In this document: positions 1 through 6,225 of the stretch, piece after piece
How positions within the stretch are numbered: the first letter of the stretch is position 1
Layout of the letters: every line of letters begins with the position of its first letter
Assembly (NCBI GenBank): GCA_002340405.1
Contig: DDLZ01000097.1
Coordinates: 63,413-76,038, forward strand
DNA: 12,626 bases
Source of the DNA: Bacteroidales bacterium UBA2559
GTDB taxonomy: Bacteria; Bacteroidota; Bacteroidia; Bacteroidales; Bacteroidaceae
Reading direction: 5' to 3'
Program-made: the position numbers and the translations under genes
The notes under the pieces: model-generated
Seen by the model: only the letters and a program-made list of their open reading frames with translations
What the model was told of the DNA's origin: nothing
Databases searched by the model: none

Positions 1-761
1 AAGAGCTCCATCTCCTTGCCTATCTTGCGGTGGTCACGCTTCTTAGCCTCTTCAATCAGCTCCAGATACTCGTCCAGCATCTTTTTCTTGGGGAAACTGA
101 TACCGTATATACGGGTCATTTGCGGACGTTTCTCGTCTCCGCGCCAATATGCGGCCGATGTGGCAGTCAGCTTGATTGCCTTGATAGCCGATGTATCGAC
201 AAGGTGGGGACCGCGGCAGAGGTCTGTATAATTACCCTGAGTATATGTGGTTATGGTGCCGTCCTCAAGTTCGGCTATCAGTTCGTTCTTGTAGCTCTGA
301 CCGCGCGAGGCAAAAAACTTCAAGGCATCGGGCTTGGATATCTCCTCGCGTATCAATTTTTCCTTCCTCTGGATCAATTCCTGCATCTTGGCCTCGATGG
401 CGCTGAAGTCACTCTCTTTGATCACAACTCCTTCCGGGGGCATGATGTCATAATAAAAGCCCTTCTCTATAGCCGGACCTATGCCGAACTGCGTGCCGGG
501 CCAGAGTTCCTGAATTGCCTCAGCCATAAGGTGAGCACTGGTATGCCAGTAAGCGTGCTTAGCCTCTTCATCCTCCCATTTATGCAGTTTGATTGAAGCA
601 TCCTCCATTATTGGACGGTTCAGCTCCGTAATTTCATCATTAACACTACAGACCAGCACCTCCTGTGCAAGCCGCTGACTGATACTTTCGGCAATCTCAT
701 AGCCGGTTATACCCTTGGCATATTCGCGTACCGATCCGTCCGGAAACGTTATCTTTATCAT
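1..761 (-). CDS. thrS: Threonyl-tRNA synthetase, N-terminal 253 residues (cut by window edge)
   Basis: Cytoplasmic class II aminoacyl-tRNA synthetase that charges tRNA-Thr with threonine. The gene runs off the left edge, so only the N-terminal 253 residues are present; the catalytic and anticodon-binding domains lie outside. Residues 1 to about 61 fit the TGS domain (start [10 protein letters not shown]). Residues from about 62 onward form the N2 editing domain, with HTSAH (His73, His77) and LCRGPH (Cys182, His186). These four residues match in type and position the editing-site residues known from E. coli ThrRS, so proofreading of mischarged Ser-tRNA-Thr should be intact. Residues 201-225 (AAYWRGDE, then a QMTRIYG-type segment) are also typical and lead toward the catalytic core. 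The ATG at 761 begins exactly at the TGS domain. It lies 85 nt after the TPR gene stop, and a TAATTTTG box sits 30 nt upstream, so separate transcription is possible. Confidence 0.97.
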   Translation of the reverse strand, partial: MIKITFPDGSVREYAKGITGYEIAESISQRLAQEVLVCSVNDEITELNRPIMEDASIKLHKWEDEEAKHAYWHTSAHLMAEAIQELWPGTQFGIGPAIEKGFYYDIMPPEGVVIKESDFSAIEAKMQELIQRKEKLIREEISKPDALKFFASRGQSYKNELIAELEDGTITTYTQGNYTDLCRGPHLVDTSAIKAIKLTATSAAYWRGDEKRPQMTRIYGISFPKKKMLDEYLELIEEAKKRDHRKIGKEMEL

Positions 762-791
762 ACTGTATTATGTTTTTCTCAAATAAGTCTG

Positions 792-799
792 CAAAATTA
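792..799 (-). promoter_or_regulatory. Candidate Bacteroidetes -7 promoter box for thrS
   Basis: On the minus strand the bases read TAATTTTG followed by C, matching the Bacteroidetes primary sigma -7 consensus TAnnTTTG. The box ends 30 nt upstream of the thrS ATG, inside the 85-nt gap after the TPR gene. A possible -33 element (TTG at 822-824) lies about 22 nt upstream, slightly farther than usual. The call rests on motif match and position only. Confidence 0.5.
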
Positions 800-846
800 T
801 CAAATTCTTTCAGAAACAGAGCAACTCTCAAGTAAAAGAACTGCCT

Positions 847-2865
847 TTATTCAGAACCTGAAAAACGTTTGATAATATTGTAAGCCGAATATATCCCCAG
901 TTCACCGGCTTTGCTCAAATCTCTGAACGCTGCATCCATCCGTCCCAGTAAGACCTGAACTATACCGCGGTTATACCATGCCTCGGCAAGTGTGGCATCC
1001 AGCTCTATTGCCTTGTCCAGATCTACGACTGCGGCATGAAGGTCATTAGTCATGGCGTAAAAAGTCCCTCTGTTGTACCATGCGAACTGAAATTCGGGAA
1101 CAGTCTCAATGACTCTGGTCAAGTCATTTATCACAGTCTGATATCCGGGATCTATCCTGATTTCACGGTCATCGGCACTGCTGCTTGATAGAGCCATATC
1201 TCTGTCGGCCCTCTTAATATCCAGTTCACGCGCCCTGACCTGAGCGCGGCAGAACCATACCGCCCAGATGTCACCACCCGTTCGGGTTGCCTCGTCCAGA
1301 TCATCCAGAGCCGACTGGTAATCCTGTAACAGACAAAAATCAAGCGCTCTGGCCAACAGCACGTAAGGGTCCGAAGAGTTGTCGGCAAGCATAGCGGTCA
1401 GCCTCTCTATATCCTCGAATAACCTATCTATACTGTTCTGATCAAGCGCAAAATCATCGCAATTGAGGAACAATCTATCCATAAATTTGCCCACGGATTC
1501 AAGTTCTTCAAGCAACGGACTGTAGTTGATACGCCTGTCAATCTGCTCAGATGGTCTGAAGTACGAGAGTCTGTATGAGGAAAGGTAGCGGACATCGACA
1601 TTCCTGTTCTGCACCTTACCCCTGAATTCACTGGAAAATCCGGTAGAGTTTTCAAGGTCGTCCGCCACAACTATCTTCCTGTAGTTGACCACATTCTTGT
1701 CCGATCTGCTTCTGGTTTTTCCCTGTTCGTTCTCATCATCGGAAGCAGGTTCACCGGCAGCTGTAAATCGACGGTTCTGTTCCATCAGCACGACAAGAGC
1801 ATCCGATTCGGCGCCGAGTCGGTCACCCATTGCAGCCCTGACTTCGGAACGGAGCTGATATCCGTACATAAATTGGGGAAACTCATCAAGTACTGCCGAC
1901 AGATCCCTTTCGGCTCCGCGCATATCACCCGTGTTGTAACGCAGCATACCGCGATTGAACAGAGCCATCATGTTGTTCGGCTCGGCGGCAATTACCATGT
2001 CAAAATCCTCGATGGCGCGATTATCATCGCCTATCTGTGCCCGCAGATTACCCCTGTTGTAATGACCTATTACGTTGTTAGGTTCAATCCTTATCGCCAT
2101 GTCGTAATCGGCCAATGCTCCATTCAGATTGTCCAGACAATAACGCACCATTGCCCGATTTATGTAAAATCCGGCATTCCCGGGATTAAGATAAATAGCC
2201 TGATCCATATCCGGTTCGGCATCGGAATAACGTTCCATTCTGGCAAGCAGAAGCCCTCTATCATGCAGCAGATCCGCATCATAGCGGTCAATTTCAACCG
2301 CCTTGTCAATCCATTCCAAAGAGCCTGCCGAATCTCCCTTCTCCCAGAGCAGATAGGACTTCATAGCCATTGCAGGAGAGTATTTGGGCGATATCGAAAG
2401 CAGAGTGTCGGCCGCCGATATGGCATCGTCATATCGCTCCTGCCGTGCAAGAGAGAGAATCAGGTTATGCCTGAGCGGACGGTTCTCCGGATCAAGCGAA
2501 AGACCTTTTCTGAAATCATTGGCAGCTTCGGCGAACCTGTTCTGGTAGATAAGAGAAAGTCCCCGGACCTGATAACTGTTGACCACAAACGGGTTGCGGC
2601 TGATTGAACTGTTGCAATCCTGTTCAGCTCCGCGGTAGTCCTCAAGCGAAAGCTTGGCTACCGCCCTGAAGAAATAGGGTTCATACAGGTAAGGCTTGGC
2701 GTTTATTACCTGATTAAAATACTGGATGGAAAGCACATAGTCATCGTAATAGAGGGCTGTCTTTCCCATCGCCATCATGCGGTCCGTATTAATTTGAGCG
2801 GACAGAGTGGTACAAAGCGATAAACATACCACCATTGTCCATAACCTGTTCCGCATTTCGTACAT
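847..2865 (-). CDS. Secreted tetratricopeptide-repeat protein
   Basis: A 672-residue exported protein, probably a periplasmic or outer-membrane-associated scaffold for protein-protein contacts; its partner is unknown. Residues 1-23 form a signal peptide with likely cleavage after LSA, before Gln24. Residues about 30-365 are consecutive 34-residue TPR units with recurring YNRG, AIEDFD and EPNN-type signatures, for example around 230-330. Residues about 370-480 are not TPR: a charged linker (SDDENEQGKTRSRSDK) leads into a Tyr/Arg-rich stretch. TPR units resume at about 496-655. The start is 1 nt after the def stop codon (TGATATG), so the two are probably translationally coupled. An alternative ATG three codons in gives an equally good signal peptide. 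The repeats make the family certain, but a specific function cannot be assigned. Synteny with def and thrS, as I recall it from Bacteroides genomes, suggests a conserved envelope role. Confidence 0.9.
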   Translation of the reverse strand: MYEMRNRLWTMVVCLSLCTTLSAQINTDRMMAMGKTALYYDDYVLSIQYFNQVINAKPYLYEPYFFRAVAKLSLEDYRGAEQDCNSSISRNPFVVNSYQVRGLSLIYQNRFAEAANDFRKGLSLDPENRPLRHNLILSLARQERYDDAISAADTLLSISPKYSPAMAMKSYLLWEKGDSAGSLEWIDKAVEIDRYDADLLHDRGLLLARMERYSDAEPDMDQAIYLNPGNAGFYINRAMVRYCLDNLNGALADYDMAIRIEPNNVIGHYNRGNLRAQIGDDNRAIEDFDMVIAAEPNNMMALFNRGMLRYNTGDMRGAERDLSAVLDEFPQFMYGYQLRSEVRAAMGDRLGAESDALVVLMEQNRRFTAAGEPASDDENEQGKTRSRSDKNVVNYRKIVVADDLENSTGFSSEFRGKVQNRNVDVRYLSSYRLSYFRPSEQIDRRINYSPLLEELESVGKFMDRLFLNCDDFALDQNSIDRLFEDIERLTAMLADNSSDPYVLLARALDFCLLQDYQSALDDLDEATRTGGDIWAVWFCRAQVRARELDIKRADRDMALSSSSADDREIRIDPGYQTVINDLTRVIETVPEFQFAWYNRGTFYAMTNDLHAAVVDLDKAIELDATLAEAWYNRGIVQVLLGRMDAAFRDLSKAGELGIYSAYNIIKRFSGSE

Positions 2866-2866
2866 A

Positions 2867-3424
2867 TCACTTTTTAAGAGTCTTCACCTTGTAGTCACAG
2901 TCAAATTTTCCGGCCGCTATCGAATTCAACGCCTTCTTGTTCATCTGTCTGCGCAAGGGGGACATCCTGTCTATAAAACATTTGCCGTTCAGATGGTCTA
3001 TCTCATGCTGCATGACCCGGGCCGGAAATCCTTCGAACCATTCGTCATGCTGTTGGAATGACTCATCCATCCAGCTTACACGCACCCTGGAAGGTCGGAC
3101 AACCTTTTCATGTATTCCCGGAAAACTGAGACACCCCTCCTCAAACGTGGATGTTTCATCGCCTATCTCCTCAATGTAAGGGTTAATATAGGCTTTCAAA
3201 TAGCCTTTGAATTCGGGCATATCATCAGATATGATATCCAGATCAACCACCATCAGACGTATTGGCAGTCCAACCTGAGGAGCAGCCAGGCCCACTCCAT
3301 CGGCATTGCGCAAGGTCTCAAACATATCCCGGATCAACTGCCCGATATTTTCGTAATTCCCGTCAATCTCCTCGGTCTCCTTCCTGAGAACACTCTGTCC
3401 GTAGGTATATATTGGTAAAATCAT
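2867..3424 (-). CDS. def: Peptide deformylase
   Basis: A 185-residue metallohydrolase that removes the N-formyl group from the initiator methionine of nascent proteins in the cytoplasm. All three family motifs are present and in order: GVGLAAPQVG at residues 43-52, EEGCLSFPG at 95-103 (metal ligand Cys98), and QHEIDH at 139-144 (metal ligands His140 and His144, catalytic Glu141). Length and spacing are normal for a bacterial enzyme. The ATG overlaps the ruvX stop as ATGA, and the TPR gene starts 1 nt after this gene's TGA, so def sits inside a coupled operon. The C-terminal lysine-rich tail (KVKTLKK) is short and unremarkable. Nothing suggests loss of activity. Confidence 0.97.
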   Translation of the reverse strand: MILPIYTYGQSVLRKETEEIDGNYENIGQLIRDMFETLRNADGVGLAAPQVGLPIRLMVVDLDIISDDMPEFKGYLKAYINPYIEEIGDETSTFEEGCLSFPGIHEKVVRPSRVRVSWMDESFQQHDEWFEGFPARVMQHEIDHLNGKCFIDRMSPLRRQMNKKALNSIAAGKFDCDYKVKTLKK

Positions 3425-3843
3425 AAATCGTGTTTCAATGAATCCATATAAGATTCCAGTAAAATACAGGCGCTGACCTCATCAACCAGTGCCTTGTTCC
3501 TTCTCGCCATCTTCCTGATACCTGCATCAAGAATGGCACGTTGGGCCATCACAGATGTAAAACGCTCGTCAAACATCACTACACTTTTGTCGGGAAACAG
3601 CTTTTTTAATTTTTCCGTAAAAGGACGGATCTGTTTCATGATGGCTGCCTCCTCACCATCCATATTCAATGGATAACCCACTACTATCACATCGACAGCC
3701 TCTTTGCTGAAGTAGTCGGATAGAAAAGAAAAAATCGTATGAGTGGGTACCGTAGTCAACCCTCCCGGAACAATTCTAAGAATATCCGTTACCGCTATCC
3801 CGGTCCTTTTGGTTCCGTAGTCTATAGCAAGTATTCTTCCCAA
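3421..3843 (-). CDS. ruvX: RuvX/YqgF putative Holliday-junction resolvase family protein, probable TTG start
   Basis: An RNase H-fold nuclease of the YqgF/RuvX family, linked in bacteria to 16S rRNA processing and proposed to resolve Holliday junctions. From the chosen TTG the protein is 140 residues, the usual family length. It shows DYGTKRTG at 8-15 (acidic Asp8), VGYPLNMDG at 55-63, DERFTS at 92-97 and VDEVSACILLESY at 120-132, covering the conserved acidic positions. The same frame stays open to an ATG at 3945, but that would add 34 residues inside the upstream SPOR gene with no family counterpart. No ATG or GTG lies in frame near the conserved N-terminus, whereas TTG at 3843-3841 gives MGRILAIDYG, the expected beginning. 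It starts 1 nt after the SPOR stop and ends in an ATGA overlap with def. Confidence 0.93.
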   Translation of the reverse strand: MGRILAIDYGTKRTGIAVTDILRIVPGGLTTVPTHTIFSFLSDYFSKEAVDVIVVGYPLNMDGEEAAIMKQIRPFTEKLKKLFPDKSVVMFDERFTSVMAQRAILDAGIRKMARRNKALVDEVSACILLESYMDSLKHDL

Positions 3844-3844
3844 A

Positions 3845-4342
3845 TCACTTGTTATAGAGGATCCAGGCGTTCTGGAAATCGCTGTTGTCGGGATATCTGG
3901 CTTTAAAGGCGTCACGTGCCTTCGCTGCCTCTTCCTTGGTGGCAAAGCTTGAACATACTACACGGTATGTCCTGCCGACCTCATTTATAACCACCACTGC
4001 CGGATAACCGTCATTGATGAGTTGTTGACGAAGCGCATCGGCATTAGCCTTAAGTGCAAAACTGCCGCAAACCACACAGTACGGCTTGATGGTCTCTTCG
4101 CCTGAAACCACCGTGACCTTCTCTTCACGTACCGCAACCGGGGCGGACTCTTCGGCAGCAGGTGTCTGGACCTCCAGAACGTGCGGCACAGGCTGTTCAA
4201 CTACAGCCGTCTCCTTCTGTTCATCACCCTGGATGGCTTTTTCGTAAGCCTGTCTGTAAGCGCTTTCACTTGACTTACATGCTGAAACGGACAATATTAT
4301 TCCGGCAATCAGCATATATAACAGATTCTTTTTCATATTCAT
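3845..4342 (-). CDS. SPOR-domain lipoprotein
   Basis: A 165-residue envelope lipoprotein. Residues 1-21 are a hydrophobic signal ending in LSVSA, before lipobox Cys22. Residues 23 to about 85 are a low-complexity Glu/Val/Pro-rich linker. Residues about 86-163 form a SPOR domain with the repeated halves YCVVCGSFALKANA and YRVVCSSFATKEEA. SPOR domains bind peptidoglycan, typically glycan strands stripped of stem peptides at division sites, so a role in cell-wall or division-site organisation is likely. The ATG at 4342 is preferred over an upstream in-frame start at 4384 because that start would overlap the TAACTTTG promoter box and put 14 polar residues before the signal. The ATG two codons downstream, at 4336, is also possible. 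This appears to be the first gene of the SPOR-ruvX-def-TPR operon. Confidence 0.9.
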   Translation of the reverse strand: MNMKKNLLYMLIAGIILSVSACKSSESAYRQAYEKAIQGDEQKETAVVEQPVPHVLEVQTPAAEESAPVAVREEKVTVVSGEETIKPYCVVCGSFALKANADALRQQLINDGYPAVVVINEVGRTYRVVCSSFATKEEAAKARDAFKARYPDNSDFQNAWILYNK

Positions 4343-4381
4343 GATTATTTTCTCTTTATCTGCAATATAACAATTATATGG

Positions 4382-4389
4382 CAAAGTTA
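4382..4389 (-). promoter_or_regulatory. Candidate -7 promoter box for the SPOR-ruvX-def-TPR operon
   Basis: The minus strand reads TAACTTTG followed by C, a match to the Bacteroidetes -7 consensus TAnnTTTG. It ends 39 nt upstream of the preferred SPOR start at 4342. No good TTTG -33 element is visible at the usual distance. Its position argues against translation from the upstream in-frame start at 4384. Confidence 0.5.
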
Positions 4390-4393
4390 CTTC

Positions 4394-4410
4394 AAAAATA
4401 GGCTGCGCCT
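4394..4410 (-). terminator. Weak candidate rho-independent terminator after the metallophosphatase gene
   Basis: Read on the minus strand, an inverted repeat AGGC-GCA-GCCT (4410-4400) is followed by a short T run, ATTTTT. It lies about 27 nt after the metallophosphatase stop codon, where a transcript end would be expected. The stem is only 4 bp with a 3-nt loop, so this is tentative. Confidence 0.3.
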
Positions 4411-4436
4411 GTCATTTTGTGCAAAATAATGTTAAC

Positions 4437-6158
4437 TTATTCGTTTGAAAGGTATCTGTTTACTGTTTTCTCGGGTATTATTCTCCAGTTATCATAGTCA
4501 GGCACTACTACATTTTTACCCGTCTCCTGCCTGACGAAGAAATCGGTTATCAGATAGTATCTCAAATCCGCGCCGGATGCCGTGACCGTCCTCCTTCGAA
4601 TATCATCTCTGGCGATACCGGGGACTTGATAAAGCGGCGAATAGGCATCGCCTGCCAGATGTGAGTTAAACGTTGTCCTATAGTATTTATCCGGCACAAA
4701 AGGGGTTCCGTCAGACATGGATATGATGGAAACCCTCTGACCCGCGGGTTTTGTCACATCAATCACATATCTGATACCGGCGGCCGACATGAACATTTTC
4801 ATTGTTTGGAGCCCAATCGAAGAACTGTTTCCTATCGGGCCTGCCGGTCTCAATAACTGTTCGGTGCCGTCGGTGACGGTATTGTAGAACTGTGAAGCCG
4901 AAAACTCAAGTATGCTCTCTATTTCGGAACCCTTCATCATGACAGATACCAGATTGTTTTCAAAAGGATAGAATCTGAAAGCATCCCGAATGGTAAAGTT
5001 GCCGGCCTCTATCCTCTCGGAAGAAATCGGAGTGGCAATAGAAATTTCGGCTGCCTGAAAACGCATCTGATGATAGTGGATATAATCCATGGCTGTGGTA
5101 TTTCCCCACAATGCTCCACGACTGTCCAGCGCGACATCAAGCACACCTATCACCGAATCGGCATAATTGCAGACCGTTTCATATCTGGAGTTCAGGGAAC
5201 GGGCGAAATCCGGATCAGGCTCATAAGATGAAAGGTCGGCAAGCGAGCCGCTGACCGACAGCTCCTGCAGCTCTCTCTTCCTAAAACCGGCAGTCACCGT
5301 AATGACAGCTGCCTTCGAGGCATACGGACCGGGATTGATAACAAGCACCGAATCGCCATCAAGAGATGTGACTTTTCCCTTGTATGGGATATGGTCATGG
5401 CCATATATAAGACAGTCAAAACCGGGAACTTCGGCAGCGAGACGCCTGACCGTATTTTCTTCCACCCCCAGCTCATCAAACCGACCATTATCATACCCGG
5501 AGTGCAGAAGCCCTATTACCACATCAGGGTCCTCATTTTCTCTTATTATCGGAAGCCAGTATTGAGCGCTTTCAACTATATCGGAAACTGTCACTGTTCC
5601 CACTATATCGGCCGGAACAGTATAGTTGACCGCCGGTGTTGTCATACCGACTACGGCTATCTTTACTCCATGTTTTTCAATAATCACATGTGGAGGCAGG
5701 AAATCGCCGTAGTTGTCATATTTCAGATTGGCGCCCAGCAGAGGGAAATTACAACCGTTAAGGAAACGGTAATAGACCTCGGCCCCAACCTTTATATCAT
5801 GGTTCCCAAATACGGCAGCATCACAGCCAAGCATATTATACACCGTAGCCGCCAGACTGGGTTCGTAAAATTCGGCCGTTATATCGTGATATATCTCGAT
5901 GGAACCTGCAAGAATATCCCCCGCATCGAGATAGATCAGATGGCGGTATTCATCTCTCTCCCTCTTCAGAAAAGCAGATAACTTCGCCATTGAACCCTCT
6001 CTCTCACTGCCGTCAATGCAGTCGTTGGCATAAAAGCGGCCGTGAACGTCTGATGTGGCCACAACCCGTATCGTGACGGTTCCCCTGCGTCCGGAACAAC
6101 CGGTCAATATGGCAACCGCAAAAAGCAGAAGTATTAAACCGTTAGTTTTTTTGCCCAT
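4437..6158 (-). CDS. Lipoprotein metallophosphatase / 5'-nucleotidase superfamily protein
   Basis: A 573-residue exported lipoprotein (signal VAILTG, then Cys21) with the two-domain layout of UshA/CpdB-type 5'-nucleotidases and cyclic phosphodiesterases. The N-terminal calcineurin-like metallophosphatase domain shows all the dimetal motifs: SDVHG (Asp37, His39), DAGD (78-81), GNHD (118-121), His219 in LLHSG, and GHDH (253-256). The C-terminal domain (about 335-545) contains PFENNLVSVMMKG (398-410) and GIRYVIDVTKPAGQ (461-474), typical of the nucleotidase C-terminal fold. However, the region equivalent to the usual NGGxR substrate motif reads IATPISSER (374-382), so classical nucleotide specificity is uncertain. 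It probably releases phosphate from a phosphoester at the cell surface or in the periplasm. It begins 43 nt after the GH43 stop and may be co-transcribed with it or use the weak promoter noted there. Confidence 0.93.
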   Translation of the reverse strand: MGKKTNGLILLLFAVAILTGCSGRRGTVTIRVVATSDVHGRFYANDCIDGSEREGSMAKLSAFLKRERDEYRHLIYLDAGDILAGSIEIYHDITAEFYEPSLAATVYNMLGCDAAVFGNHDIKVGAEVYYRFLNGCNFPLLGANLKYDNYGDFLPPHVIIEKHGVKIAVVGMTTPAVNYTVPADIVGTVTVSDIVESAQYWLPIIRENEDPDVVIGLLHSGYDNGRFDELGVEENTVRRLAAEVPGFDCLIYGHDHIPYKGKVTSLDGDSVLVINPGPYASKAAVITVTAGFRKRELQELSVSGSLADLSSYEPDPDFARSLNSRYETVCNYADSVIGVLDVALDSRGALWGNTTAMDYIHYHQMRFQAAEISIATPISSERIEAGNFTIRDAFRFYPFENNLVSVMMKGSEIESILEFSASQFYNTVTDGTEQLLRPAGPIGNSSSIGLQTMKMFMSAAGIRYVIDVTKPAGQRVSIISMSDGTPFVPDKYYRTTFNSHLAGDAYSPLYQVPGIARDDIRRRTVTASGADLRYYLITDFFVRQETGKNVVVPDYDNWRIIPEKTVNRYLSNE

Positions 6159-6194
6159 TCTCTACCTGTAATTCTATAAAATGACTTTAGCGGC

Positions 6195-6225
6195 CAAATT
6201 ATCAAAAGAATGACCACCAGTCAAA
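6195..6225 (-). promoter_or_regulatory. Possible weak promoter for the metallophosphatase gene inside the GH43 3' end
   Basis: On the minus strand a TTTG (6225-6222) is followed after 19 nt by ATAATTTG (6202-6195). The spacing fits a Bacteroidetes -33/-7 pair, but the -7 element departs from TAnnTTTG. It overlaps the GH43 stop codon and ends 36 nt before the metallophosphatase ATG. Confidence 0.3.

Noticed and set aside
30..596. Plus-strand open frame of 188 codons opposite thrS
   Set aside because: The minus strand encodes ThrRS with all four editing residues; the plus-strand product resembles nothing and is a shadow frame.
1873..2607. Plus-strand open frame of 244 codons opposite the TPR gene
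   Set aside because: It lies wholly antisense to a clear TPR protein, its translation shows no family motif or signal peptide, and its His/Ile-rich composition is what the reverse of TPR codons produces.
3844..3945. Longer ruvX start at the ATG at 3945
   Set aside because: It would add 34 Arg/Pro/Thr-rich residues encoded within the SPOR domain of the upstream gene, absent from the YqgF family, while TTG at 3843 gives the normal length.
4343..4384. Upstream in-frame start for the SPOR lipoprotein
   Set aside because: It puts 14 polar residues before the signal peptide and overlaps the candidate -7 promoter box.
5391..5981. Plus-strand open frame of 196 codons opposite the metallophosphatase
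   Set aside because: It is antisense to the dimetal-site motifs of the metallophosphatase and shows no domain.
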